From UTCFX2 sp002050125 (lineage in GTDB: Bacteria; Chloroflexota; Anaerolineae; Anaerolineales; UBA4823): a stretch of DNA of 64,000 nt. Shown here in pieces: positions 45,584 to 55,771 of this stretch (the stretch's first letter is position 1; every line of letters begins with the position of its first letter). The notes beneath the pieces were generated by a model that did no database searches, was not told the origin of the DNA, and saw only the letters and a program-made list of their open reading frames with translations. Where the stretch lies: positions 744,001 through 808,000 of the forward strand of contig JAOSJQ010000001.1 of assembly GCA_027494035.1 (NCBI GenBank), in the 5' to 3' direction. Made by a program: the position numbers and the translations under genes.

Positions 45584-47092
45584 ATGGTTAACTCGCCGTT
45601 TCTAGAAAGTGAAAATTTAAGTTTCACTGAATTTATAAATAAGCTAAAGTTCAGACGGCAATTTTTGCTGGGACCAAAAGAATTCAAACCAACCGAGGAT
45701 TGGAATTCTTTACAAATCAACCATAATCTGATTGTTTCCATTCATCCTGAGCTAAAAACTACATCGACGATTTCGGATAAAAAGTCCGTTATAATAATTG
45801 GCAATATAGTTGATCCATTAAATCCCCATCTAAGCATTTCAGAAATTGTCAATAATATTATTGCAAATGGTGCTTGTATTGAAGATGTAATTCAAGGCAC
45901 CTACGCTTTAACCGGCCGCTGGTTGTTGATATATCAAGACGAAAACGATACTGGTATATTTACAGACCCTTGCGGATTCCGTACAGCTTACTATGTTTTT
46001 TCCGATGACGGTTTTTGGTGTGGGTCGCAACCCGAAATAATCAATTCTGCCAAAAGTTTGGAAGTCGATGATGAAATCCTGTTAAATTCTTTTCGCTTCA
46101 GCACAGATCGTGCCAGAAATGAATCCGCATGGATCGGAAACCGAACTATCTATAGAAATTGTTTTCATCTAATGCCAAATCATTACCTAAAAGTGAGTCA
46201 AGTAAAACAAGTTCGTTTTTACCCTATAGAAAAACTCCCAAAAATAAACTATTCTACAATCATCGATTTGACATCAACAATATTACAGGGTACGCTAGAA
46301 GCAATTGCGGGCAAGCAAAAAGTCCTGCAAGCACTCACAGCGGGCTGGGATAGTCGAGTACTATTAGCGGCATCAAGAAACTACTCAAACAACATCGAGT
46401 ACTTTATTGATCGTAAAGGAATGCTGCCTGAAGAACATCAAGATGTTTGGGTTCCCAAATCTCTAGCAAAAAAACTAGGGATCAACCTAAATATAATCAA
46501 CTCGATTGAGGATCCTCCTGATTGGTTCATTTCTATCTTGTCTAAAAATGTTACTGGTGCACGTATCTTACCGAAAAGCCGGACCATTTACCATCATTTG
46601 GTAAACAATGAAACAATGATAAACATCAATGGAAATGGGAGTGAAATATGTCGTAATTTTTTCGATAAGTACTTACAATTTCAAAATAATCAAATTAATT
46701 GTGAAGAATTGGCTTTAATAATAGGATATCCAAATATTCAATATGTTGTTGACGAGTTAAGATCATGGAAGAATAGTCTATTTTCTTTGGGAGGGGAAAA
46801 AACAAATATCCTTGATTATCTTTATTGGGAACAACGTCTTGGGAATTGGGGAGCCCAATATCCTGCAGAACAAGATATCGCGATAGAGGAGTTCAGTCCT
46901 TTTAATTGCCGAATGTTAATTGAAACATTAATGATTGCGCCTAGGGAAACAAGAGCAGCGCCTCATTACACAATATACAGAGACATAATATGCTCAATGT
47001 GGCCTGAAGCTTTATCAATTCCCATTAACCCAGGCAGCGATTCAAAAATAAACAAGATAAAGAGAATATTTAAACCATTTTTCTATCAATGA
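45584..47092 (+). CDS. Asparagine-synthetase-like protein without N-terminal catalytic Cys
   Basis: 502 residues. N-terminal half resembles the glutaminase domain (TGRWLLIYQDENDTGIFTDPCG, then FWCGSQPEI), but Cys2, the glutaminase nucleophile, is missing: it begins MVNSPFLES. The second half is an ATP-pyrophosphatase domain with PP-loop ALTAGWDSRVLLAAS (SGGxDS-type, variant TAG) and later AEQDIAIEEFSPFNCRML, as in AsnB family members. AsnB-like proteins occur in polysaccharide clusters, where amide formation on uronic acids is proposed, and as cyclases in peptide clusters. Without glutaminase activity it would need free ammonia, another amine, or a partner amidotransferase. AT-rich. Confidence 0.8.
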   Translation: MVNSPFLESENLSFTEFINKLKFRRQFLLGPKEFKPTEDWNSLQINHNLIVSIHPELKTTSTISDKKSVIIIGNIVDPLNPHLSISEIVNNIIANGACIEDVIQGTYALTGRWLLIYQDENDTGIFTDPCGFRTAYYVFSDDGFWCGSQPEIINSAKSLEVDDEILLNSFRFSTDRARNESAWIGNRTIYRNCFHLMPNHYLKVSQVKQVRFYPIEKLPKINYSTIIDLTSTILQGTLEAIAGKQKVLQALTAGWDSRVLLAASRNYSNNIEYFIDRKGMLPEEHQDVWVPKSLAKKLGINLNIINSIEDPPDWFISILSKNVTGARILPKSRTIYHHLVNNETMININGNGSEICRNFFDKYLQFQNNQINCEELALIIGYPNIQYVVDELRSWKNSLFSLGGEKTNILDYLYWEQRLGNWGAQYPAEQDIAIEEFSPFNCRMLIETLMIAPRETRAAPHYTIYRDIICSMWPEALSIPINPGSDSKINKIKRIFKPFFYQ

Positions 47093-47127
47093 GGCTCGAT
47101 AGGTAAAATTATATCAGGAAACTATTA

Positions 47128-48129
47128 ATGGAAGATTTTAAGATCTCTGTAATTATTCCATTCTACAACGCAAAAGATTATATTATTCAGGCTGTTGAGT
47201 CCGCATTATATCAGCCTGAGACTTCAGAGGTTATCATCATTGAAGATGGATCCCCGGATAATGGTTTACATGTTTGCGAGCAGTTAGCCAGTACCCACGA
47301 AAAGGTCCGCTTATTACGGCATCCTGGAGGAGAAAACCGCGGTGCAGCAGCTTCTCGAAACCTTGGCATAACACATGCGGTTTATCCTTACATCGCTTTT
47401 CTTGATGCAGATGATTTCTACCTGCCCAATCGGTTTTTTCGAACCGTCAGGGTTTTTCAAGAACACCCAGATGCCGATGGCGTTTATGAAGCCACGGGCA
47501 CGTTTTTTGAAGATTTAGGAGCAAAAGAAGATTATCAAAAAAGCGGTCTTCCTCTGCTAACGAGCATCAAGAAGAAGGATATTCCACCAGATGAATTGTT
47601 TGTAGAATTGATGAGGGGTGGGATAGGACATTTTTCATTTGATGCTTTCACGGCAAAGACCAGCTTTATTCGTTCGTTAGGATGTTTCGATGAGAAATTA
47701 AAGATTTTCGAGGACACGGATTTAATTTTTAAATTGAGTGCGATAGGCAAACTATATCCTGGAAATATCAGTGAGCCGGTTGCTATTCGCAGAGTACATA
47801 AGAATAATCGAGTTACTCAATATTTGATCGATAAAAGGAAAACCTATTTTCATCTTGATAGGGTATGGCAATCATTCCTGGAATGGGGATTGAAGGAATT
47901 ACCAGGCGATAAACGAAAATGGTTAATACGCAGAAGATTTTCACAGCTCAGACAAATCGATTACGCCGACCATTGCAATCTTGATGAATTTGTAACCGCG
48001 CGATCGAAAATGGTCAGTCTAGTTCCAAAAAACCCCTGGACATTAGTCGATGCTTATTGCTGGAGGAGGTTTATACCCGCTCGCCCATTGGTTAAGACGT
48101 GGATCAACTTACCCAACCGGCAACTGTAA
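47128..48129 (+). CDS. GT2 glycosyltransferase
   Basis: 333 residues. KISVIIPFYNAKDYIIQAVESAL and VIIIEDGSPDNG form the nucleotide-sugar site; AASRNLGITHAVYPYIAFLDADDFYL gives the DxD motif; EKLKIFEDTDLIFKLSAIG lies in the acceptor pocket (ED). Soluble C-terminal region of 100 residues rich in basic and aromatic residues may associate with the membrane. Sugar unknown. AT-rich. Confidence 0.92.
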   Translation: MEDFKISVIIPFYNAKDYIIQAVESALYQPETSEVIIIEDGSPDNGLHVCEQLASTHEKVRLLRHPGGENRGAAASRNLGITHAVYPYIAFLDADDFYLPNRFFRTVRVFQEHPDADGVYEATGTFFEDLGAKEDYQKSGLPLLTSIKKKDIPPDELFVELMRGGIGHFSFDAFTAKTSFIRSLGCFDEKLKIFEDTDLIFKLSAIGKLYPGNISEPVAIRRVHKNNRVTQYLIDKRKTYFHLDRVWQSFLEWGLKELPGDKRKWLIRRRFSQLRQIDYADHCNLDEFVTARSKMVSLVPKNPWTLVDAYCWRRFIPARPLVKTWINLPNRQL

Positions 48130-48139
48130 AGAGATCGAT

Positions 48140-48271
48140 ATGGCAGGAAAAATTAAAGTCCTGATTGTTCACCATACAGCAAACTTAGATGGATCAAGTA
48201 TTAGTTTGTTGAACTTACTAGAGGGCTTTGATAAAGAAAAAATACAGCTCGAAATAGCGAACTCAAGATAA
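48140..48271 (+). pseudogene. 5' remnant of a GT4 glycosyltransferase gene
   Basis: 43 residues starting at ATG 48140, KIKVLIVHHTANLDGSSISLLNLLEGFDKEKI, then a stop. This is the first beta strand, glycine-loop region and first helix of a GT4 protein, similar in layout to the start of the next gene (ISNQRDFLGGAERSLFELI). Probably left after recombination replaced the rest. Confidence 0.6.
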
Positions 48272-48292
48272 ATAAGGCGATGCCCTAAAATT

Positions 48293-49372
48293 ATGATTAA
48301 TGTTTTATACATATCTAACCAGCGAGATTTTTTAGGCGGCGCAGAAAGAAGCCTTTTTGAGCTAATCACCAATATTGATAAAGAGCAAGTCACGCCATAC
48401 TTTGCTTCCAGCCAGGACGGCGAACTGTGTTCCGCAATAAAAGATCTAGGAATAGAAGTCCTTCAACTAAAACCGTTCCACATAAGAAAACCAGCTCCCA
48501 TTGTTCCTATCACCGCAGATTTAATCTCCTTTATTCGAAAAAATAAAATACAAATCATTCACAATAACCAGTGCGTTGACTCTTACTACAGTTGGCTCGC
48601 AGGCAAAATTACGCGGACCCCGATTATCAATCATCTACGAGATACCCAATACTATCGTTTAGATCGTTTCCTGATCAAGCATGTAGACTGTAATATTTGT
48701 ATATCAAATGACTTATATAACCGCTTCTCCGCCAGCAATGTGGCTCTTATTCATAATGGAATAAGGCTAGATCAATTTCTTCTCGATCACCGCCCAAACA
48801 GAGATGGGCAAGAAATTGTCAGGGTAGGTTTGGTCGGTAGGATTGCTCCGCAAAAAGGTCAAGATACTTTCATAAAGGCTGCTAAACTGGTATTGGATGC
48901 GTGTCAAAATGTTCGTTTCGAAATCTATGGCGATATAAATTCCGAAACCAGTTTGGAGTATAAAAAACAACTCCGTTCTTTACCTGAAGAACTAAATATC
49001 AGCGAGTTTGTAAAATTTATGGGTTATGCACACAACGTAGCAAACGCCCTCAATAATTTACATATTTCTGTGGTCCCGAGCTTAAGAGAACCCTTTGGCA
49101 GAGTCGTTATCGAATCAATGGCATCTTATTTGCCAGTCATTGGAACCCGCGTTGGGGGCATTCCAGATATCATAACGAACGAAACAGGTGTTCTGGTTGA
49201 ACCAAATAACCCATCAGCTTTAGCAGAAGCCATCCTGTTTTTAGTTGAAAATCCATCTATTCGAAGAAAAATGGGTGAGGCCGGTCGTGTCAGGGTAGAA
49301 GAATATTTTACAATTGACAAAGTAGTATCAAAGATAATGACCTTGTACAAAGATCTATCTCAGAGCCATTAA
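48293..49372 (+). CDS. GT4 glycosyltransferase
   Basis: 359 residues, start ATG 48293. NVLYISNQRDFLGGAERSLFEL opening (acceptor loop), VGLVGRIAPQKGQDTFIKA at the start of the donor domain, and PSLREPFGRVVIESMASYLPVIG with the E-x7-E motif, followed by TRVGGIPDII. Group-1 retaining transferase acting in polysaccharide assembly. Cytoplasmic face. AT-rich; last gene of the AT-rich block. Confidence 0.93.
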   Translation: MINVLYISNQRDFLGGAERSLFELITNIDKEQVTPYFASSQDGELCSAIKDLGIEVLQLKPFHIRKPAPIVPITADLISFIRKNKIQIIHNNQCVDSYYSWLAGKITRTPIINHLRDTQYYRLDRFLIKHVDCNICISNDLYNRFSASNVALIHNGIRLDQFLLDHRPNRDGQEIVRVGLVGRIAPQKGQDTFIKAAKLVLDACQNVRFEIYGDINSETSLEYKKQLRSLPEELNISEFVKFMGYAHNVANALNNLHISVVPSLREPFGRVVIESMASYLPVIGTRVGGIPDIITNETGVLVEPNNPSALAEAILFLVENPSIRRKMGEAGRVRVEEYFTIDKVVSKIMTLYKDLSQSH

Positions 49373-49383
49373 CGAGTTTTAAA

Positions 49384-50622
49384 TTGTTCACCAAGAAACC
49401 TCTCGATAAAAAGCCGTTGAAATTAATATTCCTTTCCTATGTTTGTTGGCCCCCCGATTTTGGCGGCGAGCTGCTGATCACGCTGGAAAGGTTCGAGACG
49501 CTCGCCGCACGCGGCCATCAAATCCAGGTGCTGACCTCCGGCAAGCCGGGTTACCCCAGCCGATCGCGCACGAGCGGTTATGAAATCCGTCGTTCTCCAA
49601 CCGTGGGCGAGCGCCGCTGGCAGCGCGCCCTGCGCCGCCTCGTGTTCTGGCTCTGGGCAGCCTGGCTGCTGATCCGCCTGGATTACGACGTGCTGCATTT
49701 CGGCGCCTCTGCCGGCTTCAACCGCCCCTCCTCTGCGCTCATGTTCTGGGGGCACGCGATGATCGCCCGCCTTAAAAAAGCGCGGCGGATCTGGGTGCAT
49801 GCGCTGGCAGAGCGCGAAGACGCCGCCCTGGATTTGCGCGGGCTGAACCGCCTTTGGTATCGAATTTTCTTCGCCAACCTGAGCCAGGTCGTAGCGGTCA
49901 GCCCCGCCCTGTACGCGCCGCTGCATGACCTCGTCCCCCAAAAATCGCTGCTTCTGTCTTACGGCGTGCGTGACGACCTGTTCAAGCCCCTGGCGCCAGA
50001 CGCACGGGGGCGCACGCGTTCGAACGAGTGCCTCCCGCCCGATGCAGTGGTATTCGTCTTCCTCGGCACGGTCGGCTGCCGCAAAGGCTTTGATCTGCTG
50101 GCGCGGGTTTTCGCCGAACTGGCGCCCGACCGCCCGGATTGGCGCCTGTGGGTCATTGGCCCTTATCGCGCATCTGAAAATCAGAATATTGACCTGAAAG
50201 ATGTCGAGCGCGTGATCGAGCCTTTGCGCCCGGTGATGGCGCAGGTGAAATTCTGGGGGCGGGTGGATCAGCGGAACGAGTTGGCAAGATTAATGGGGAT
50301 CAGCGATGTGTTTGTCTTTCCGACCCGACGGGAAGGCATGCCGATCTCACCGATCGAAGCCATGAGCAGCGGCTTACCTGTGATAATTTCCCGCCTCCCC
50401 GGGGTGACCGATCTAGCGAACCAGGAAGGCAAAACCGGACTGTACGTCCAGCCCGGATCGATTGATGACCTGCGCCGCGCCATGCTGCAGTTAGGGGAAG
50501 ATCCCGGGCTGCGGGAAAGCATGGGCCGCGCCGCCCGGATCAGGGTTGTGGAAAGCTTCGGTTGGGAAGCCCACGTGCGCGCCTGGGAGCGCCTGTACCA
50601 GAGTGGGAGCCCTGCCGCATGA
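49384..50622 (+). CDS. GT4 glycosyltransferase
   Basis: 412 residues. TTG start at 49384 (MFTKKPLDKK); an alternative near codon 12 would begin at the LKLIFLSYV strand. PDFGGELLITLERFETL is the acceptor loop; VFVFLGTVGCRKGFDLLARV and FVFPTRREGMPISPIEAMSSGLPVI (E-x7-E) are donor-domain motifs. The first 18 or so codons are AT-rich, then composition returns to GC-rich at about 49440, marking the right edge of the acquired region. The stop overlaps the next ATG as ATGA. Confidence 0.9.
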   Translation: MFTKKPLDKKPLKLIFLSYVCWPPDFGGELLITLERFETLAARGHQIQVLTSGKPGYPSRSRTSGYEIRRSPTVGERRWQRALRRLVFWLWAAWLLIRLDYDVLHFGASAGFNRPSSALMFWGHAMIARLKKARRIWVHALAEREDAALDLRGLNRLWYRIFFANLSQVVAVSPALYAPLHDLVPQKSLLLSYGVRDDLFKPLAPDARGRTRSNECLPPDAVVFVFLGTVGCRKGFDLLARVFAELAPDRPDWRLWVIGPYRASENQNIDLKDVERVIEPLRPVMAQVKFWGRVDQRNELARLMGISDVFVFPTRREGMPISPIEAMSSGLPVIISRLPGVTDLANQEGKTGLYVQPGSIDDLRRAMLQLGEDPGLRESMGRAARIRVVESFGWEAHVRAWERLYQSGSPAA

Positions 50623-52017
50623 GGCTCACCCGCGGGTTTTCCGCTTCTGCGCCCCGCTCGCCCTGGCTTTTGCCGCTGCTGGCATTGCCCTCCGCCCTCG
50701 CTGGGGCGCTGGTCGTACTCTTCCCCCCGGCGGTCACCCTGATGGCAGGCGGGCTGGCTGGGCTGGCGCTGCTCGCCCGCCCGCTGCTCGGATTGCTGCT
50801 CGTGCTGGTATTGCTCTACTTCCCGCTCTTTCCCAACCTCAACTTCGGCGGTCTGGAGACCTCAATCACCGGTCCGTTGCTGCTCGTTCTGGGCGCGATC
50901 ATGCTGCTCCAGCGCCGGCAGGTTCGAACCGCCGCGCCCCTGCTCCTGCCCTGGCAGAAAGCCCTGCTGGCTGGGCTGGCGCTGGCTTTTGGGCTGACGC
51001 TCGCCCTCAGCCAGAACCTCTCGGTCTCGCTGCTGCTCGCCCCCAACCTGGCGATCTACCTGGTCATCCTGTTTGTGCTCCCGGCTTTGATCGACACCAA
51101 AGAGCGGCTGGTTCTGGTCGCCAAGGCGATTCTCGTCCTGGCGTTCGTGCTCTCGCTCTGGCGGGTAGAGCTGAAGCCCGCTGCGCGGCATCTTCGGGCT
51201 GTCCAGCCTGGGGATCAACGGAGCAGTTTTCGCCTATCATCCAGCCGTCGCCCTGTGCTTGGTGATCCTGGTTCAACCCTCAGCGTTGTTCTCCCGCCGC
51301 TGGCGCATTTTTGCCGGGCTGGCGCTGGTCTCGCTCGTGCTGCACGGCATCTGGCTGCAAACCCGCGCCGCCTGGCTTACCTGGCTGCTCTTCCTGCTCT
51401 TGCTGGCGCTGCGCCTGCCGCTGCGCCGCTGGGCGCGCTATCTGCCGCTCGTGCTCATCCTATTTGGACTGGCTGGCTACTTTTACATGGGAACCTTGCA
51501 GGCGAATCTCGGGCAGACCCAGCAGACCCTCAACGCTACGTTGGAGGGCGAGGACAGGCAAATGAGTTCGGACGACCGCATCCGCCTGCTCGCCCAGCAA
51601 GCCGGGCTGGCGATGTTCAAAGAGAGACCCCTGCTCGGTTGGGGACCGGGTATGTATTCTCACTTGAAGCCCGAGTTCGTCGTCGATACGAGCAAAGAGG
51701 CGCGCAATCGGGGCGCCTTCAACTCCTGGCTGCTGGTCCTGACAGAAATGGGCATAGTCGGCGTCTTTGCAACCGCCCTGGCGGTGCTGCTGCCATTGCT
51801 GGTCTGCTGGCGCGCCCTCAGCCGCAGCGGGTCTCCACAGCAGCAGGAGGTCCGCTGGCTGGCTTTTGGCTTTGCGCTCGGTGCGTTCGGGCTGGCGGTC
51901 CATCTGCTCTTCATCGGCTTGATGTTTTCGTTCTACTGGCTGCACGTCGGGCTGGCTTGGGCTGCCGTGCGCCTGGCAGTCCAGGCTGCTTACGCCCCGA
52001 GTATGAAACCCGCATGA
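50619..52017 (+). CDS. O-antigen ligase / polymerase-like (Wzy-type) membrane protein, one frame break
   Basis: ATG 50619 overlaps the previous stop. The first frame gives about six membrane segments through LVAKAILVLAFVLSLWRVELKPA; near 51183-51187 the frame moves and continues GIFGLSSLGINGAVFAYHP, then further helices and the ligase motif FKERPLLGWGPGMYSHLKPE. About 466 residues when joined. Such proteins polymerise O-units or ligate them to lipid A-like carriers. Two strong helices occur in each part, so the gene is intact apart from one base. The unbroken 900-codon frame from 50562 to 53264 is an artefact. ATGA overlap with the following transferase shows tight coupling. Confidence 0.85.
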
Positions 52018-53264
52018 ACGACTCTCAAACCCTGCGCCTGGGCTTCCATTATCACATTCCCGCCTGCCAGCAGAACGGCGGCTGGTACGTCCCCGGCTAC
52101 CTGGGCCTCTTCCTGGACAGCCTGGCTGATCGCTGCCAAAAACTGGTTTGCTTCCTACACAACTATATACCAACTGGACCCGATAGGCTGGATCACCGCC
52201 TCGACCATCCGCATCTGGAAGTCGTCCCAATCGGTCCGCACGGTGGCGTGCCGCAGCGCCTGCTGCACGCCGCCCGCCACTGCCGCCCGCTCCGCCAGCG
52301 GCGGCACGAGTTGGACGCGGTCCTGCTGCGCGGTCCGTCTCCGCTGCTGCCGGCGATGGGGGCTGCTGCCGGCGCGGTCCCGCTTGCTCTGCTGCTCGTC
52401 GGCGATTACCAGGCTGGGGTCGGCGACGCCGCCCGTCCTCTCTGGCGCAGGGAGTTGGACCGTCTTTTCTCCACCTGGAACAAGTACGGTCAGGATCGCC
52501 TGGCTCGCCGCTCGCTCACGCTCGTCAACAGCCGGAAATTGTTCCGCCAATACCAGCCCATCGCCGCCCGCCTGGTCGAAACCCGCACCACCACGCTGAG
52601 CCGCGCGGATTTTTACGCGCGGGAGGACACCTGCCAGTCGCCGCCCTATCGCCTGCTCTACACCGGGCGCATCGAGCGCGCCAAGGGCGTCCTGCTGCTG
52701 GTCGAAGCCCTGGCGCTCCTGGTCAGCCGCGGCGAAGACCTGCGCCTCGACCTGGTCGGCTGGCCCGAGAAAGGCGACCCGATCCTGGACGAGCTCGCTG
52801 CCCTGGCGAGCGCCCGTGGCGTCGGCGAACGGGTGACCTATCACGGCTACCGCCCGCTCGGTCCCGAACTGTTCCAGTTTTACCGCCAGGCAGATCTTTA
52901 TGTGCTGGCATCCATCTCCAATTTCGAAGGTTTCCCCCGGACGATCTGGGAGGCGCTGGCGCACAGCCTGCCGGTTGTGGCGACCCGGGTCGGCTCGATC
53001 CCCGATTACCTGACGGGCGCGGCTGAATTGGTGGATCCCGGCGATCCCCCGGCGCTGGCTGAGGGGATCCTGCGCCTGCTGAGGAATCCGGATCTGCGCA
53101 TGGGAAACATCCGAAACGGCGTGCGCCTGGCTCGCCAGAACACGTTAGACATCCGCGCCGTTGAAATTATTCAAGAGATCGCTGCCTGGGTCGACGCGAA
53201 TACGTCTAATGGCAGGCTGAAACTTTTACCATCATTAGAAGAAACCAACCAGGATTCCAGATAA
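52014..53264 (+). CDS. GT4 glycosyltransferase
   Basis: 416 residues, ATG 52014 overlapping the previous stop by 4 nt. LGFHYHIPACQQNGGWYVPGYLGLFLD opens the acceptor domain in a variant without the usual GGxxxY loop. Donor motifs YTGRIERAKGVLLLVEAL and LASISNFEGFPRTIWEALAHSLPVV (E-x7-E) are intact, then TRVGSIPDYLTG. The N-terminus resembles transferases in Anaerolineae-type EPS loci. GC-rich. Confidence 0.9.
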   Translation: MNDSQTLRLGFHYHIPACQQNGGWYVPGYLGLFLDSLADRCQKLVCFLHNYIPTGPDRLDHRLDHPHLEVVPIGPHGGVPQRLLHAARHCRPLRQRRHELDAVLLRGPSPLLPAMGAAAGAVPLALLLVGDYQAGVGDAARPLWRRELDRLFSTWNKYGQDRLARRSLTLVNSRKLFRQYQPIAARLVETRTTTLSRADFYAREDTCQSPPYRLLYTGRIERAKGVLLLVEALALLVSRGEDLRLDLVGWPEKGDPILDELAALASARGVGERVTYHGYRPLGPELFQFYRQADLYVLASISNFEGFPRTIWEALAHSLPVVATRVGSIPDYLTGAAELVDPGDPPALAEGILRLLRNPDLRMGNIRNGVRLARQNTLDIRAVEIIQEIAAWVDANTSNGRLKLLPSLEETNQDSR

Positions 53265-54317
53265 TTGATAAGGCAGCGCTTAGATGTTCGAATCTTATTC
53301 GTTGGAAATTTTCTGCCCTCAACAGTGGCTTCGAAAAGCGCCTCGGAGGAATTGCTAGTTCGATTGAATACAAACGGCTGGCAGGTTTTGAAGACCACTT
53401 CGCAACAGAGCAGGACACTTAAAATCTTCTACATGCTCGGCGACACAATTTCCAAGTCTGGGCAGTACGATATTGCCGTAGTCGATCTATTCAGTGGAGC
53501 AGCCTTTATCTGGGCAGAACTAGTATGCGCGGCGCTGAAAGCCCTAGACAAGCCCTTTATCCTGGTTCTACACGGTGGCGGTCTGCCGGATTTTGCAATC
53601 AAGCACCCGCACCGCGTGAAGCGCTTGCTTAACGGTACTGCCGCGGTCGTCACCCCTTCGCAATGGATTGCTCAGGCGTTCGCACACTGGCGGTCCAATA
53701 TCCGCTGTATCCCCAACGCCATTCAAGTTTCCGCGTACCCTTTCCGCCTCAGACCGTGTCCTGAACCAAGGCTCTGCTGGCTGCGCGCATTTCACGCGGT
53801 CTACCAGCCCTGGCTGGCGGTCGAGGTCGTCGCCCGGCTCAAAGCAGATTTCCCGGCAATTGAATTGACCATGATCGGTCCCGATAAGCGCGACGGTTCG
53901 CTGGAACGCGTCCAGGAATTAATTCGGCAGCATCATCTGGAAGATGCTGTTCACATCGTCGGCGGTGTCGCCAAACCGGAAGTGCCCCGCTGGCTCAGCC
54001 AGGGCGAAATATTTCTGAACACCACCAACGTTGACAATACGCCGGTGAGCGTTATCGAAGCGCTGGCGTGTGGATTATGCGTAGTCAGTACAAACGTAGG
54101 CGGAATCCCCTACTTGCTAGAAGATGAAGCCGATGCCCTGCTGGTGCCACCGGATGACCCGCAAGCCATGGCGTACGCCGTGCGGCGCATCCTGACCGAA
54201 CCCGGGCTGGCGGAAAGACTCTCACGCAACGCCCGCGCGAAAGCCGAAAAGTTTGATTGGACGAACGTCCTGAACTCCTGGGAAGAGCTTTTTATACAGG
54301 TTTCACAAGCGGTCTGA
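53265..54317 (+). CDS. GT4 glycosyltransferase
   Basis: 350 residues, TTG start right after the previous TAA. VRILFVGNFLPSTVASKSASEELL opening, FILVLHGGGLPDF acceptor-domain turn, WLRAFHAVYQPWLAVEVV in place of the usual VGR segment, and LNTTNVDNTPVSVIEALACGLCVVS with an E in the second position of the E-x7-E region. First third is AT-leaning, the rest GC-rich. Group-1 transferase; donor unknown. Confidence 0.88.
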   Translation: MIRQRLDVRILFVGNFLPSTVASKSASEELLVRLNTNGWQVLKTTSQQSRTLKIFYMLGDTISKSGQYDIAVVDLFSGAAFIWAELVCAALKALDKPFILVLHGGGLPDFAIKHPHRVKRLLNGTAAVVTPSQWIAQAFAHWRSNIRCIPNAIQVSAYPFRLRPCPEPRLCWLRAFHAVYQPWLAVEVVARLKADFPAIELTMIGPDKRDGSLERVQELIRQHHLEDAVHIVGGVAKPEVPRWLSQGEIFLNTTNVDNTPVSVIEALACGLCVVSTNVGGIPYLLEDEADALLVPPDDPQAMAYAVRRILTEPGLAERLSRNARAKAEKFDWTNVLNSWEELFIQVSQAV

Positions 54318-54344
54318 CAGAAAGATCAATTTCCCCATAGGAAA

Positions 54345-55760
54345 ATGGCAAATTCATTGGATCGTCTCTACCAAGCCAGCCCCGTCTGGCTGCAGCAAAG
54401 CATGGTCTCCGTTTATGGATTGTGGTGGCGCCAGCGCCGTTTTAGCGGTCAGTACAGCCGGCTGGTGCGCGAATACCGGGCGCGCGAGCGCTGGTCAAGC
54501 GATCAATTCAGCGCCTATCAGCGAGATCACTTGATCCGGCTTCTGCTTCAAGCCAGGCAATCACCCTATTATCGCAGTATTCTGGATCAGCTCGAGTTCC
54601 AGAGCGCCCGTTCTCCAGAAGAGGTCCTGCCAGAGATCCCACTGTTATCAAAGGAAGTCCTGCGAGAACAGCCGCAGAATTTATTGACGGAAAGCCAGAT
54701 CCCCCGCCGCACATTGATTTTCAAGTCCAGCGGCACCACCGGCACCCCTACCGAGATCTATTACACGCCCGAATTTCATGCGCTGGAGCTGGCGGTCCCG
54801 GAGGCGCGCAACCTGGGCTGGGCTGGGTTGAGCAGCCGCGACCGGCGCGTAATGTTCGGCGTGCGCAAAGTCTGCCGCTACGACCAGGACCGCCCGCCCT
54901 TTTGGCGTTTCAGCCCGGCTGAAAACATGGCTTATGCCTCTATCTACCACCTATCTCCCAGATATCTGCCGGATTACCTGAGATTTCTGCGCGAGTATCG
55001 CCCAGCGATCATTATGGGCTATCCAAGCGCCCTCTACACGGTCGCCCGTTTTGCGCTCGAACATGACGATCTTCCGGCGCCTGCTCGCGGCGTTTTCACC
55101 ACTTCCGAAACCGTCACTGTTGAGAATCGCCGGGTCATCGAAGAGGCCTGGCAGTGCAAGATCTACGACCGTTACGGCGCGGTCGAGGGCTGCCTCTTTG
55201 CCGCGCAGTGCGAGTTCGGGCGTTATCATGTCAGCCCCGAAGTGGGGATCATCGAAATCCTTGATCCGCACGGTCAGCCCTGCGCGCCGGGCGAAATGGG
55301 CGAGGTGATCTGTACCGGCTTACAGAACGCCCTCCAGCCGCTGATCCGCTACCGCATCGGCGATGTGGCGCGCTGGGCGGTGGATCAGGACTGCGCATGC
55401 CGCCGCCAGATGCCAATACTGGAAGCGATCGAAGGGCGCTTTGAGGATCTGTGTCTCACACCGGATGGAAGGGAAATGCTGCGCTTCGATACGGTTTTCA
55501 AAGGCGTGACCGATATCCGTGAGGCGCAGGTCGTCCAAAAAGCCGTGGACCATTTTGTGATCCATGTCGTTCCCTCGAACGGTTTCAACCGAGACGATGT
55601 CGATCAACTGACCCATAATTTCAGGCTCCACGCCGGCGATGTCCCTGTGGAAATCGTTCCCGTATCCGAGATCCCGCGCAGCCCCTCTGGCAAGTTCCGC
55701 GCCGTGATCTGCGAAATCCCCGAAGCCGAAAAGCGCCGCATCCTCCAGGGTAAAAACTAA
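54345..55760 (+). CDS. PaaK/CapK-like adenylate-forming enzyme
   Basis: 471 residues. Related to phenylacetate-CoA ligase and CapK. ATP-binding P-loop-like FKSSGTTGTPTEIYYT; GVFTTSETVTVENRRVIEEAW and YDRYGAVEGCLFAAQCE; RYRIGDVARW; C-terminal hinge and Lys in SPSGKFRAVI. In capsule loci CapK-like proteins activate or attach acyl substituents to sugars, though their chemistry is little known. Lies between transferase genes with spacings of 27 and 11 nt, so it belongs to the locus. Confidence 0.85.
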   Translation: MANSLDRLYQASPVWLQQSMVSVYGLWWRQRRFSGQYSRLVREYRARERWSSDQFSAYQRDHLIRLLLQARQSPYYRSILDQLEFQSARSPEEVLPEIPLLSKEVLREQPQNLLTESQIPRRTLIFKSSGTTGTPTEIYYTPEFHALELAVPEARNLGWAGLSSRDRRVMFGVRKVCRYDQDRPPFWRFSPAENMAYASIYHLSPRYLPDYLRFLREYRPAIIMGYPSALYTVARFALEHDDLPAPARGVFTTSETVTVENRRVIEEAWQCKIYDRYGAVEGCLFAAQCEFGRYHVSPEVGIIEILDPHGQPCAPGEMGEVICTGLQNALQPLIRYRIGDVARWAVDQDCACRRQMPILEAIEGRFEDLCLTPDGREMLRFDTVFKGVTDIREAQVVQKAVDHFVIHVVPSNGFNRDDVDQLTHNFRLHAGDVPVEIVPVSEIPRSPSGKFRAVICEIPEAEKRRILQGKN

Positions 55761-55771
55761 TTCATATCAAG

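Noticed and set aside
50562..53264. Single 900-residue fusion protein
   Set aside because: The middle 270 residues are Arg/Ala-rich off-frame translation; the true reading is a membrane protein with a frame break followed by a separate GT4.
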